64,000 nucleotides of DNA from the NCBI RefSeq assembly GCF_024972735.1, contig NZ_CP087722.1, positions 1 through 64,000 of the forward strand, read 5' to 3'. The translations under genes were made by a program, and so were the position numbers. Source of the DNA: Halalkaliarchaeum sp. AArc-CO (lineage in GTDB: Archaea > Halobacteriota > Halobacteria > Halobacteriales > Haloferacaceae). The stretch's first letter is position 1; every line of letters begins with the position of its first letter. Shown piece after piece: positions 1-9,841 of this stretch. The notes beneath the pieces are model-generated. The model had not been told where the DNA came from, searched no databases, and saw nothing but the letters and a program-made list of their open reading frames with translations.

Positions 1-51
1 TTTATATACTATTGGCTCTGTTGAAATACATCAACCTTGACAGGATCTCCA

Positions 52-78
52 TGCTGCATACACAGCGCGAGTCTTGCA
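52..78 (-). repeat. Dispersed short repeat, copy R1
   Basis: One of six related 27-31 bp repeats in this window. On the + strand it reads TGCTGCATAC, a variable 8-10 bp, then TCTTGCA. It shares the two outer blocks exactly with copy R2 at 1693-1719, so the two bracket selO as direct repeats. The family looks like termini of decayed insertion sequences or MITEs; this is inference, since no associated transposase is recognisable here. Confidence 0.5.
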
Positions 79-208
79 TTTGTGAATACTGCTCTCTCAA
101 TCGGCGATGCCCAACAGTTCATCAACAGTAACTGCTGTTTGCCCGATGATAGTGTCCTCGCCTGAGCAATGGTGAGTTGATGAGTATACCTACTTTGGTA
201 CTATTGGC

Positions 209-1603
209 TCACGTATTACAGTACGTTGTATACTCCGTATCGAATTCTCGTGGCGGTGGTTGCTGGAATTGCGAACCGATATCCTTCGATGTATAGGGGT
301 TTTCCAACACGGTCAATAACCGTTCGAATTTGGATAGAGTCCCAGTTTCGAGATACTCGTCCAGTGCCTCTTCAACCAGGTAGTTGCGGGGAATGTACCG
401 CGGATTGGCTTCCTGCATCAACTCTTCATCTAGGCCGACAGCAGCCAGTTCATCCCTGAGCTGTTCGAATTCTGTAGTTGCAAACGCTGGGTAATCAAAC
501 GTACCGGGCGTCTCTAATTCGAGGAACGTATTGGTATAGTCTGCATTCGACTTGCGGAGCCACTCCAGAAATTCATCGACGAGTGCTTCGTCGTCATCCG
601 AGGTGATCCCCAGCTTCTTTCGCATCATCGTGAAGTATTGGGCATCAAATCGATCGTCAAATTCGTCCAGTTTACCCTCGAGTTCATCATACGTGAGCGC
701 CGTTCGTGTACACATCGGTTGGAGCGCCTCTGCGAGGCGTTCGAGATTCCACCGCAAAATGGGTCGCTGGTTGCCGAACGCATATCGCCCGTGCTTGTCG
801 ATCGAGCTGAAGACCGCCTCCTCATCATAGTAATTCATGAACGCACAGGGCCCGTAATCAAATGTTTCTCCATCGATACTCATGTTGTCCGTATTCATCA
901 CGCCATGGACGAATCCGACACGCAGCCAGTCGACAACCATCTCAATCGACGACTGCATGACTGCATCAAAGAAACCGAGGTATGGACGATCCGTTGCAGT
1001 TAGCTGTGGGTAGTGTCTGTCAATAACGTAGTCAGTGAATCGCTGTAGTTCGTCGGCTGCTCGTCTTGCAACATACTGAAAGGTCCCGTATCGAATGTGG
1101 CTGTTCATCACCCGGACAAGAATGGCTCCAGGTTCCGTCCGTCGTCGTCGGATCGCTTCGTCAGTTTCGAGGACCGCCAGGCTTCTCGATGTTTTGATGT
1201 GTAGATTCTGCATCGCATTTGAATACAGATACTCTCTGAGCATCGAGCTGACAGTTGCGTTGCCGTCGCCTCTCCCCGAGTACGGCGTTCGACCGGAGCC
1301 TTTCAATTGAATATCGTATCTATCACCATCGCGTACATGTTCGCCGAGTATCATCGCTCTCCCATCGCCCAGGACGGTAAAACTCCCATACTGGTGGCCT
1401 GCATATGCCTGGGCGATTGGTTCTTCCAAGAGGTCTTGGCCTGCTAGAATGGTAGCATTGAGTTCCGCTGGATCCAATCCAAGATCAGCACAGAGCCCGT
1501 CATTACGAACCACGATTTCTGGATTAGCGATACTTTTCGGCGTTACTCTCGAATAGAGGCTTGGGTCCAAATTATTATAAGTGGTGTCAAATGAAAAGGT
1601 CAT
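209..1603 (-). CDS. selO: SelO-type protein adenylyltransferase (YdiU/UPF0061 family)
   Basis: The protein (464 aa) is full length for the SelO pseudokinase family, which transfers AMP from ATP to Ser/Thr/Tyr of target proteins. Family motifs run in order: AGHQYGSF then LGDGRAMILGE (about 68-88), QLKGSGRTPYSGRGDG (about 100-115), the REYLYSNAM block, SHIRYGTFQY (about 169-178), and the catalytic-lobe segment GVMNTDNMSIDGETFDYGP (about 235-253), where N and D would bind the metal. The C-terminus ends in a Cys-containing tail (TYCNT), equivalent to the redox-active tail position of other members. The start sits about 30 nt below a TATA-like element, consistent with a leaderless transcript. It is flanked by two dispersed repeats. 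The link to oxidative stress comes from the family, not from this context. Confidence 0.93.
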   Translation of the reverse strand: MTFSFDTTYNNLDPSLYSRVTPKSIANPEIVVRNDGLCADLGLDPAELNATILAGQDLLEEPIAQAYAGHQYGSFTVLGDGRAMILGEHVRDGDRYDIQLKGSGRTPYSGRGDGNATVSSMLREYLYSNAMQNLHIKTSRSLAVLETDEAIRRRRTEPGAILVRVMNSHIRYGTFQYVARRAADELQRFTDYVIDRHYPQLTATDRPYLGFFDAVMQSSIEMVVDWLRVGFVHGVMNTDNMSIDGETFDYGPCAFMNYYDEEAVFSSIDKHGRYAFGNQRPILRWNLERLAEALQPMCTRTALTYDELEGKLDEFDDRFDAQYFTMMRKKLGITSDDDEALVDEFLEWLRKSNADYTNTFLELETPGTFDYPAFATTEFEQLRDELAAVGLDEELMQEANPRYIPRNYLVEEALDEYLETGTLSKFERLLTVLENPYTSKDIGSQFQQPPPREFDTEYTTYCNT

Positions 1604-1630
1604 TTTGTCTTAAGCAGTGTTATCTTGCTT

Positions 1631-1641
1631 GTTTAATAAAC
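1631..1641 (-). promoter_or_regulatory. Likely TATA box of selO
   Basis: On the coding strand this reads GTTTATTAAAC preceded by a purine-rich BRE-like stretch, centred about 33 nt upstream of the selO ATG. That spacing fits a haloarchaeal leaderless promoter. Confidence 0.5.
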
Positions 1642-1692
1642 TTACCTTTGGGGATATTAAGATACGGTCAGTAGAGAGATACAAATCGGCGC

Positions 1693-1719
1693 GTGCTGCA
1701 TACGCTCTGTATCTTGCAC
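1693..1719 (-). repeat. Dispersed short repeat, copy R2
   Basis: Same family as R1. The + strand reads TGCTGCATAC, 8 bp, then TCTTGCA. It lies about 90 bp upstream of the selO start, in the same orientation as R1 on the other side of that gene. Confidence 0.5.
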
Positions 1720-2689
1720 TGTCTTCTCTAACCATTTCTATTTCAACACTTTGCCACTCCGGTGCAACGCGATAAATCGGCTGTAAACGTTTCTATGACA
1801 CGCTAGAACAGTGGAAGGACCCATAAAGCGTCGTCAGGTAACCTTGTTTCGAGTTCTAATGCTGTCGGTGCGGTTGCAATGTCCTGGCGTGTAGATCGAG
1901 GTCAGTAAATCAGTGATACCACGAGGAGTGCCGACCGCTAAACTGATGACGACAATCGGAAGGGTCCCCCGGAGAATCATTCGGTCGTAGCTGGTCGATA
2001 TCATGTCGTCACAGATCGATTGACCACGAGGAATGCGTACGTCTCCCAATATAGACACTTGTCTCAAATCTACTTCCACAATCTCTCTGTGGTCTCGGAA
2101 ACGATTCGCTTGACTGAATCTGAGATGGTTTCCATGCTGGATTCAGGTCTTGTTTTTGAGAGTGCACTGTATAGTCTCTTTTCTGGTACATACTCCTGTT
2201 CCTCTGAGTTTTCGCTTCGGTACCCATCTGGTCTCCGAGATGAGGTATTTGGATATTGAATCTACTGCTACAGGGAGTCGTTGCTCTGCGTCAAGGTGTT
2301 CTGAACTGCGAATATGGGCGTATATCTTTGGAAAAATTCCCCAATCTGTCCAGATCTCCTACCGGTTTAAATCGAGCTAAATGACCGTCGGGCGATTCTG
2401 AAGGAGTAATAGAGTCATCGACAGCTGGTTATCGCATGAAAATACTCGAACTTCTCGTTGACAGCAGTTACTACCTCCAGATTTTGGGGAAAATAGGTCT
2501 ATTGAGTCCCCCCCTGCGATTTGCTTGGGACCGGTCATTGACTCGCCATCTTCGAATCTATCCAGCGACTATGAATCCAAATCTCGCACAAACCGGTGGT
2601 ACAGCCCCTACTTCGTCCATGACGACCTTTGAGATAGAAATTAGACCTTCGAGTATCAACAGTTATATTATTCTGATAGTATAGAGGAA

Positions 2690-4213
2690 TCAGAACGGGT
2701 CCATCTCTTGATTAGATTTGTTTGAAATCAGATCATACATTTGCTCTGGGAACGGTAGACTACCCCAAATCGAATACGGACATTGATCTTGTCCGATGCA
2801 ATACCGCTGCAGATCATCGTTGTCACAATTCATCGGTAGCGGTGGATCTCCATCGATCGTATTGGAGAACTCATAGCGGATCTGATATTCAGTAATTTCC
2901 TCGTCATACCAGGGCCACCGTGAGAATATTTCTTTGAGATCCGCAAGGATCGCATCCAGACTCCTGTCGTGATACTGGGGGAGCCACATCACGAGTCGGA
3001 CGAAGCTGTAGAGGTCCTTCCGAACTGGTTTTTCCTCGTGTAACCTGGACTCCATAGCAGCAAAACATGGAAGCTGGAACACATCGTCGATTGTTTCGAT
3101 ATCAAGTCGTTGCGAGCTCCGGGAAGCATAGCCGATGCGATACCTGTTGACCGTTCCGTCCCGGTCGACGGTTACAGCCGGATGTGACTCGTTGTCTGTG
3201 AGACTTTTCGCGAGACTACTGGGACTCGAGATACTATCGAGGACTGTTTGCTCCCAGTTGGAGTCTGTGTCATACGACTCGAGCGCGTTGTAGAGTTCTT
3301 CAGCAGTATGGAATTCGCCAGTTTCGGCGTGACCATCCGTTGCATGACGGACCGCAGTACGAACGACGCGAATAAGCCGTTGCCCAGGTTGCCAGTCCCG
3401 CCAAAGGCGTTCAGTATGGCCGGTATTTTGGAACCGTTCAAGTTGTTCGGAGATTGCACTCTCGTTCGTCGTTAACCACGTCCGTTGCTCCTCAGTGATC
3501 TCGTTTTCCTGTATACGAAGAAGCTTTTTGAACGCCTGTTCAGCGTAGGATCGGTACTTGCTGTCGAAATCCCCCACCGGAACGTAGAGGTGATTATTCG
3601 CTATTCGCGTGAGGATTTCTCCTTGAGTATTGGACCCAGTTTCCGTGGAGGTTGCTCTAACCAGGCATTTTCGAGAGGCAGCAGCCATGGGAATCTCGAG
3701 ATAGAGACCACCGCCGAACTCCGGTTTCTCGGTGATTGCCGTACAGACGCGGCCAGGATGGGGGCCATCCTCACTATCTTCCTTTCCATACAGGAGTTCA
3801 GCGATTTCCTGATATAGCGTTGGATCAGCATATTCCCGAAGGAGCGATGCGAGGTTGTTGACGTAGAGCTCTCGGATATCGTACAGCGGCTGGATTCGTC
3901 GTGGTGGTGTATCCTCAAACATCGACTGAGATTTGACACAGATTGCACTCAATGTCGCCAATACTGCTAGCGTCGCTGGTTCGTCGACGAATGGGTCATC
4001 AAGTGCGGAAGAACGGACACGGGGTTTGAATGCCGCTGTACCGAACTGTTCGACGTCGTCCAATAGATCGTTGGCTTGGTATTCTCCATCAACACGGTAC
4101 CGATCGTACCCTCGTGAAAACAACTCAGCAATCTGTGTGTCCTGGTGCTCTGGTGGGAGGGCAGCGATTCGATAGGCTATCCGTTCCTCAGTGTTGGCAG
4201 TTTCACTCTTCAT
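2690..4213 (-). CDS. PriL-like primase partner with cysteine cluster
   Basis: A 507-aa protein, probably the large-subunit-like partner of the primase encoded just upstream. Four cysteines near the C-terminus (one in LPCFAAM, then NCDNDD, YCIGQ and QCPYS) resemble the Fe-S domain of archaeal/eukaryotic PriL or the PriCT modules of plasmid primases. The rest is helical and not recognised. I chose the ATG at 4213 because it overlaps the stop of the preceding gene as ATGA; the open frame extends 24 codons further up, inside that gene. The gene is last in a three-gene operon. The cysteines and the gene order are seen directly; the PriL assignment is an inference of moderate strength. Confidence 0.55.
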   Translation of the reverse strand: MKSETANTEERIAYRIAALPPEHQDTQIAELFSRGYDRYRVDGEYQANDLLDDVEQFGTAAFKPRVRSSALDDPFVDEPATLAVLATLSAICVKSQSMFEDTPPRRIQPLYDIRELYVNNLASLLREYADPTLYQEIAELLYGKEDSEDGPHPGRVCTAITEKPEFGGGLYLEIPMAAASRKCLVRATSTETGSNTQGEILTRIANNHLYVPVGDFDSKYRSYAEQAFKKLLRIQENEITEEQRTWLTTNESAISEQLERFQNTGHTERLWRDWQPGQRLIRVVRTAVRHATDGHAETGEFHTAEELYNALESYDTDSNWEQTVLDSISSPSSLAKSLTDNESHPAVTVDRDGTVNRYRIGYASRSSQRLDIETIDDVFQLPCFAAMESRLHEEKPVRKDLYSFVRLVMWLPQYHDRSLDAILADLKEIFSRWPWYDEEITEYQIRYEFSNTIDGDPPLPMNCDNDDLQRYCIGQDQCPYSIWGSLPFPEQMYDLISNKSNQEMDPF

Positions 4214-5094
4214 GTCTCGATTACCTCCGGGGTAGCGGATCGGAAATCGAAATCTGGACTCGATATTGGCTGAACGAGACGACAAACGTCGGCGTGTAGC
4301 GAGTACGGAAGACGCGCCACACGGCGGCGATCGGGTGTGACGACCGGATCGATAGGGATGTCGTACGATTCCGATAGCAAATCGACGACAACTTCACGAC
4401 TTTTCTCATCGTATCGGTGGGCAGGGTCAGAATCCAGGAGATAGACGTGCACACCCTGTCCTGTGTATACGACCATCGTTTCCTCAGCCGCAAAGTCTTG
4501 CTCGAAGATGTCCTGTACCTCAAATCCGTACTCGAGAGCCTGCTCGATGTCCTCAAATGCGTACGGATAGCCGGCAGGGGGTGCATCAAGTATCCCCGCC
4601 ATATCGAGAAGATCCGTGAGATCGTTTTCGTCGACACCGAAGGGGACAATTTCGGTTGCCCGTTCACGAGCGATATCTTTCGCATCGATGTCCACGAGAA
4701 GTATCCAGGGTCGGTCCCAATGAGCAAGAGCGTAGTAGACGGCAGCTGGCCGTGGGGCTGTGTTCTCCAACAGAGCAGGATCAGCAAGGGCGTACTCACT
4801 CGGGGCTAGCGGATCGTTACGAGCGGGTTGCCGAATAAAATCGATGACGTCTTCGAACTGATCGAAGACCTGGATAGTTGGCTCTCCTGCTTCGTTTGTC
4901 TGCCTCGTATCCCGACGGATGAACTCCTTATTCGGTCGTTCATCTGATCTGACCGGGTGTGCTTCTCGAAACGCCAACGCATACTGCTTCGGACCAGTAG
5001 CAGTGAGAAACCCCGGAAGATGATCTACATGGGTAGGGAACTCTTCAGCGTAGTACCGATCAATCTCTTCGTCGGTTGCTGGCCGCCACGTCAT
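4210..5094 (-). CDS. PriS-like (AEP superfamily) primase catalytic protein
   Basis: The 294-aa product carries archaeo-eukaryotic primase motifs in the right order: LLVDIDAKD (about 132-140, the metal-binding DxD), VVYTGQGVHVYLLD (about 211-224, motif II, with His) and RRRVARLPYSLH (about 257-268, motif III). It would synthesise primers for the element, with its downstream neighbour as accessory subunit. It is shorter than a chromosomal PriS, and I do not see the PriS zinc knuckle. The start overlaps the stop of the upstream ATPase gene (ATGA) and its own stop overlaps the next start, so the three genes are translationally coupled. Such small AEP proteins are typical of haloarchaeal plasmids and integrated elements. 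Confidence 0.75.
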   Translation of the reverse strand: MTWRPATDEEIDRYYAEEFPTHVDHLPGFLTATGPKQYALAFREAHPVRSDERPNKEFIRRDTRQTNEAGEPTIQVFDQFEDVIDFIRQPARNDPLAPSEYALADPALLENTAPRPAAVYYALAHWDRPWILLVDIDAKDIARERATEIVPFGVDENDLTDLLDMAGILDAPPAGYPYAFEDIEQALEYGFEVQDIFEQDFAAEETMVVYTGQGVHVYLLDSDPAHRYDEKSREVVVDLLSESYDIPIDPVVTPDRRRVARLPYSLHADVCRLVQPISSPDFDFRSATPEVIET

Positions 5095-8000
5095 CGGTTG
5101 ACCTCCCCATCAAGCGTATGGAAACTCCTGATTGTCGTCATCCCGGCGGCGTCGAAGTCCTCTGCTGTATCTCGAATATCGGCGAACGAACGTGCGGCTC
5201 TGCCTGTCACCTTGTGTTCGACACGATCTGCCTCGGCAAGCCAATTGATAACCTCAACCGCAGTTTCTCGCCTATCGAACGCCCAGACTGCTTTCGCATC
5301 GACAGTACCCAGTTTATCATAGTCGGAGAGGACCGCTTGTTTGTTGTTGCTGGGTAGTTCCACCTCACCCACCCAAACGAGAGTATTCTCGCCATCGAAG
5401 GCAGCGACATCGAAAACCGTCTCCTCGTCGTATTCGTAGTAGCATTCGACACGACTGACCGTTTCCTTTTCGGCTAACCACAGTTCCAGGAGTCGGACGC
5501 CGACTTTATGCGGAGTTTTCTCTCCGATGTCGCCCTCCCCCGGACCGACATTGAGCGATTGGCCAAGGAGATCTCGGCCTTCCGGGAGTACTGTGTAGTA
5601 CTTTCGCCGACACGCAGAAGCTTCCTCCAGTAAATCTTGGTTGATGAGACGCTGAACATTGAGTTCCTCGTATTCGTCTCTGAGTGCACGCATCGAATCC
5701 AGTAATGTGTACTCGGAAGATTCCCTGTTCATTACCGACAATACCCGATCCAAAAAGCGGACGTCGTCGCGACTGAGCCCTCTGTTTTGGAGCGTTTCGT
5801 CGGAGACTCGAACACCGAGTTCTGCTATTGGGGACCGTTCCGTTCCAGTATCCGCGTCACGCTCAGTTTCCGTAGTCTGTAGCTGATTTTCTACAGTAGA
5901 GGCAGTCGATTCAGACTCCGAAATTAGCGGGGACAGCTCGGATGAACCCAGAGAATCTTCAGAACCGGGTTCCGAATTGGCTGTGGTTGTGCCAATAAAC
6001 GACGACTCGGAAGGCGTGGATGAATGGGCAGACGTCTCTACAGAATCACTTGTGGTCGACTGGCTACCCCACGTATGCTGTTCGTCTGTCTCTTCGGATT
6101 CTGAGCCCCCAGAGAGACCGTACTCGCGCCGTGTGCGATTGGTAAGTTCCGGTAGTACCACAGTCTCGAAGTACTCCGCTTGCTCTGGAGAAAGCGGATC
6201 GTCACTCTCTGGATGGCCAGATGCAATCGGCAGTGGCTTCATCGAGAACGGCGCTGGTCCAGTTTCCCCGAAGGATGGACTGGGAAGTTGAGTAATCCAC
6301 TCTCCACTTGGTAGAGTATTAATTCGATTGCGGAGCTCGGTCGGACTGAGATCCTCGTGAGCCATCGATTCTGCGAGATCGTGTTCAATCGAGATGTTCC
6401 CGATTAGTTTCGTTTTGACGTTGTTGAGAACTTCATCGTACGCTCGCTGGCTTTCATTCCGCACCTGTTCGGGGAACTGCATGACGAGCCCCATGCTCAA
6501 TCCGAAGGACCGCCCCTGCGGGAGCAACTGTTCGTACACCAATTTCGTCGAGGCGATGGGAGCGGATTCTTCGATGATGAGATTTGTGAGGGCATCGTAC
6601 TCCTCTTGATCATCCCGCCGTCTGACCTGGACAGCGTCCCAGAGATTGCTCAACAGAAGCAGCGTGATCGCTCGCTGCGCTTCTGGCCTGAGATCTCCGA
6701 GGTCGAATAATAGTGTGACGTCTTCTTCAAGGAAATCCCGAAAGTCGAAATGGTTGTCCAGATACTCGCCGGTGTCAGCCTGGGTGGGGACGTGACTGAA
6801 GATTCGTCGGAGATGTACGTCCTCATTGAGTTTATCCAGACGATTTCCAACTGCGTCCATCGACACCTGAAACTGGTGGTCGTCCTTCGCGAAGTGGCGT
6901 GTGAGTGATTCCTCGACGCTTTGGTTATCCGCTGCAACGGGAGGGATTATCTGCTCCCGCTGCATCTTGATTGCAGCCTCGAAAAGGTTGTCCAGACCGA
7001 ACACATCGCTACCGTATTCCTTGTCGAATAGTGCTTTGATGAGATAGCTCAGGATTTCATTCGCAACGAACGCCCGTTCGTACCGCTCAGATCCCATGAT
7101 CATCCCCAGAATATCGTGGAAATGATCCACTTTATCCTGAATTGCATCTTCTCGGGGGCGCCCGGCTGCTAATGCTGGGCGGATATCGAAAAAGGAGAAT
7201 GCTGGCACGACATCGGGGACCCGGAACTGATAGACGTCATCGACTGAACCGAACTTGTCGTAGTGACACCGGAGATAATTCGAGCACATGCCGTCGCCCT
7301 TGGGATCGACGACGACAACAGGCCCACCAGTGGTTTCTCGAAGAGACAGCGCATCGTTGATGATCGCCTTGGATTTCCCGCTTCCAGTCGAGGCAAATCG
7401 TCCATAGTGGGTGGTTAGCAGTTTTGGAGGAATTCGAATAGGTGTCGGTTGTGTTTCACCGTTCTCATCAAGCGGGTACCCGAGAGCCATCCCATCATCG
7501 AATTGTCCGACAAGATCCGGATTCGGGCAAGGGAGCGGATTACGACTTTGTTGCTCGGCCCGAGTCCCACGTTGCCCCTCGACTGTAAGCTGTGCTGACG
7601 AGGGAACGAGAACGAAATTAGCCAGTTCTTTTCCGCTTAAAACCAGATCAGGGCGGGTTTTCCCCCGGCCAGTGGTGATCTCTCGGTCGAGGAGTCTTTG
7701 TAACTCTGCACGGGCGTGCTTTACTTTCGTCTTGTCTCGAAATCCTTTGGACTGGAACCGTTTCCCGACGACTTCGTAGAATGGTCCATCCAATGGGTCA
7801 AATACTGGGCATAAGGCGTCCATCAGCGACTCGAGTTCCTTCCGCTCTTCCTCTCGAACAGGGACTACGAGTGCTCGAATGTTCGCAGTGAATGTTCGTT
7901 TTGGGTTTTTGGCATCAATATAGTCGAGACGCTTCGCGACGGACGTACTCTGCTGAGAGAGGTCGTCACCGGATTGTTGGGAGTTGACCTCCAGAACAGA

Positions 8001-8906
8001 GCCGACGATTTCTTGGAATAACGTATCCCGTCCGTCAGTGAGAGCTTCTTTTCGAACGACTGCATCGCTATGCCAGTTATCCCGTCGTTGGAAGACGACT
8101 TGGAACGCGACTGGGATGGAAGCTTCCATCAAGTGCTCGATGAGTGTGGCCAACGTGGCTCCAGATTGTTCAACTGGAGTCACGTGGTCGGCCGGATCGT
8201 CGTGAGCAAACGGGAGAAGTGAAGTCATCCAGTCCTGCTTTCGAGTTGCGTCCCCGTACCAACGAACCCCGATCGGAGAGACACTGTCAACAGAAGGCCG
8301 AGCGAGAATCGTCTCATCAGGAGTTATCGTTGGCTTTTGGATTTTTCGAAGGCCATCTTCTTCGGGAGTTTCGTGGGTCCGAGCTAGTTCGAAGACAGTA
8401 TCATTGACTCTCAGTGATCCCTCAGAGGTGAGATTCCACAGCGTGGAGGTATTTGAGATGCTAGAATCTTTGATCGTGTTTCTCTCTTCATCTGTTTCGA
8501 TGTTGTACTGTTCTTCGGGATCAAATTGATAACGCAGATTGTTATTCTGGACTCGATTTGCAAAGTCAGAACAACTGTACTCCACGGGTCGTATCAAACG
8601 AGTTGCAAGGTCTAAATCGACTTTTTCTATGTCGAACGTCTCGGGGTAGATTGTCCGGAGTCGTTTTTCGAGTGTGCGGAAGTGTTCATCAGCTCCATAA
8701 TAGAATTGGATTGGTTCTTGGTGTCCCTCACTGAGTGCTAAAAATTCAAACCGTGGAGGAGTCGACGTGGAAAACGGATTCAACGTAGTTCGAAATGAGG
8801 AGGTTTCATTGGCACAGAGTTTGTGGAGGCTTGCAATAGCTTTAGGAACATTCTCCGTATCGATTGCTTCAGATGTCGGAATTACACGAAGGTACTCACG
8901 CTTCAC
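5091..8906 (-). CDS. TraG/VirD4-HerA-like DNA-transfer ATPase, 1271 aa
   Basis: A very large P-loop ATPase. Walker A is STGSGKS near residue 507, followed by VVVVDPKGDG; a second acidic strand, TNLIIEESAPI (Walker B), lies near residue 775. These are features of conjugative coupling/HerA-type ATPases that pump DNA. The N-terminal 480 residues are probably the partner-binding part. After the ATPase comes a Ser/Glu-rich linker (about 960-1060), then a winged-helix-like stretch and a C-terminal fold with FDVAAFDGEN followed by WVGEVEL, which resembles a PD-(D/E)XK core but has EVE where ExK would be expected, so it may be inactive. The start is GTG. It is first gene of an operon with the two primase-like proteins, which points to transfer and replication of an integrative or plasmid element. 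Confidence 0.75.
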   Translation of the reverse strand: MKREYLRVIPTSEAIDTENVPKAIASLHKLCANETSSFRTTLNPFSTSTPPRFEFLALSEGHQEPIQFYYGADEHFRTLEKRLRTIYPETFDIEKVDLDLATRLIRPVEYSCSDFANRVQNNNLRYQFDPEEQYNIETDEERNTIKDSSISNTSTLWNLTSEGSLRVNDTVFELARTHETPEEDGLRKIQKPTITPDETILARPSVDSVSPIGVRWYGDATRKQDWMTSLLPFAHDDPADHVTPVEQSGATLATLIEHLMEASIPVAFQVVFQRRDNWHSDAVVRKEALTDGRDTLFQEIVGSVLEVNSQQSGDDLSQQSTSVAKRLDYIDAKNPKRTFTANIRALVVPVREEERKELESLMDALCPVFDPLDGPFYEVVGKRFQSKGFRDKTKVKHARAELQRLLDREITTGRGKTRPDLVLSGKELANFVLVPSSAQLTVEGQRGTRAEQQSRNPLPCPNPDLVGQFDDGMALGYPLDENGETQPTPIRIPPKLLTTHYGRFASTGSGKSKAIINDALSLRETTGGPVVVVDPKGDGMCSNYLRCHYDKFGSVDDVYQFRVPDVVPAFSFFDIRPALAAGRPREDAIQDKVDHFHDILGMIMGSERYERAFVANEILSYLIKALFDKEYGSDVFGLDNLFEAAIKMQREQIIPPVAADNQSVEESLTRHFAKDDHQFQVSMDAVGNRLDKLNEDVHLRRIFSHVPTQADTGEYLDNHFDFRDFLEEDVTLLFDLGDLRPEAQRAITLLLLSNLWDAVQVRRRDDQEEYDALTNLIIEESAPIASTKLVYEQLLPQGRSFGLSMGLVMQFPEQVRNESQRAYDEVLNNVKTKLIGNISIEHDLAESMAHEDLSPTELRNRINTLPSGEWITQLPSPSFGETGPAPFSMKPLPIASGHPESDDPLSPEQAEYFETVVLPELTNRTRREYGLSGGSESEETDEQHTWGSQSTTSDSVETSAHSSTPSESSFIGTTTANSEPGSEDSLGSSELSPLISESESTASTVENQLQTTETERDADTGTERSPIAELGVRVSDETLQNRGLSRDDVRFLDRVLSVMNRESSEYTLLDSMRALRDEYEELNVQRLINQDLLEEASACRRKYYTVLPEGRDLLGQSLNVGPGEGDIGEKTPHKVGVRLLELWLAEKETVSRVECYYEYDEETVFDVAAFDGENTLVWVGEVELPSNNKQAVLSDYDKLGTVDAKAVWAFDRRETAVEVINWLAEADRVEHKVTGRAARSFADIRDTAEDFDAAGMTTIRSFHTLDGEVNR

Positions 8907-9082
8907 AGTCGAACGCCTCCTGGTAGAGATTCACCGGTGAGTGAGGTGGGTGAGTACGGTTGCATAATTTGTCCAGCCCTCATATTATTTCACAGATTAT
9001 AATACTAATATAAGAGTTTTGGACTAGACGCGAAAAGTGGCCGCCTAGCGGTGTGATGGTGAACGTCAAAGCGCTCTGTGGC

Positions 9083-9222
9083 ATCGGTCTGCAGTTAAGA
9101 CTTAAACCCCGGTTGAGTAGCGGTAGCGAGTGTTTCTTGTAAGATCGGTTGTTGCTTGTGGATCTTCTGAGCGTCTTCGAATAGCCGTTCGAGAAGTGGC
9201 GGCGGTGAGTACCGAGATCGGT
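9083..9222 (-). pseudogene. Remnant of ISH8-like IS4 transposase 3' end
   Basis: This stretch matches the 3' end of the intact ISH8-like element at 30216-31617. It encodes the C-terminal residues ILQETLATATQPGFKS and a stop, as against VLQETLATATQPRCES in the intact copy, and continues beyond the stop into the element end. A one-base deletion near the YSPPPLL motif breaks the frame. Only about 140 bp remain. Confidence 0.8.
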
Positions 9223-9459
9223 TATCGTCTCCATATCCCGGCGACCTACAGTCAGCTGGAAGCGGGCTGAACTGCCCGCGTCCAGCGGCAGTCCTGTCCG
9301 TGAGCGACAGCTTCGCCTGTTGTCTGGACTGACGGCGATGTCACTGGCGTGAGATCGCCATCTTTGTTCGACTCACTGAATCGGTTGCTCTGATCTCGTT
9401 CATATCCCTCCAGAAATTGAGTTAGCAATCAAGGACGATGGGAACTACCGATAATATAT

Positions 9460-9740
9460 TATATAAATTCTGTTAATGATGGTAATTATATCACCAAAAC
9501 TGATCGTTCACGCCGGCTTGATTAGGCTGTTATCCATCGAAATTCTTACATCGTAGTATCTCTTTAGATCGCACGAAAAGTACCGATTTCATAGCTATAT
9601 AATTTACAATATTATATTAAATATTAATTTATACAATTATATTTAGATATTTATGGCATCATATTCATTTGTATAACTAATGACCAATTTGGATTCTTCA
9701 TCAACCAGCTCATGAATCATCATAGAACGTATAGTAATGT
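9460..9740. other. AT-rich block beside Orc1/Cdc6 gene, candidate unwinding region
   Basis: Long runs of A and T, densest at about 9590-9680, stand out in this GC-rich window. It lies 100-380 bp past the stop of the Orc1/Cdc6 gene. Archaeal origins usually sit next to such genes and contain an AT-rich duplex-unwinding element. I saw no clear ORB-type repeats inside this block, so it is only a candidate. Confidence 0.35.
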
Positions 9741-9841
9741 AAATTTATAATTTTCATTAAATAATGGCATTGGTCGCCACTAATGCCGTCTCCTCCCGCA
9801 ATAGAGCCCCATTACACACGTATTAATGTAATTTCAAAAAC

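Larger units (their letters stand above)
1604..2689. other. Intergenic region, no supported gene
   Basis: About 1.1 kb separates selO from the primase operon. It contains the selO promoter and repeat R2. The short open frames on both strands (longest about 80 codons) show no family motif and overlap each other; they look like chance or badly decayed sequence. Confidence 0.5.
8907..9841. other. Intergenic region with IS remnant and AT-rich stretch
   Basis: This gap between the divergent transfer operon and the 3' end of the Orc1/Cdc6 gene holds an ISH8-like transposase remnant (9083-9222) and a very AT-rich block (about 9460-9740). No intact gene is supported. Confidence 0.7.

Noticed and set aside
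1834-2684. Several 70-80 codon frames in the gap after selO
   Set aside because: They overlap on both strands, lack motifs and promoters, and no single one is preferable.
8980-9234. 84-codon reverse frame
   Set aside because: It reads through the ISH8 remnant in the wrong frame; the relic explains the sequence.
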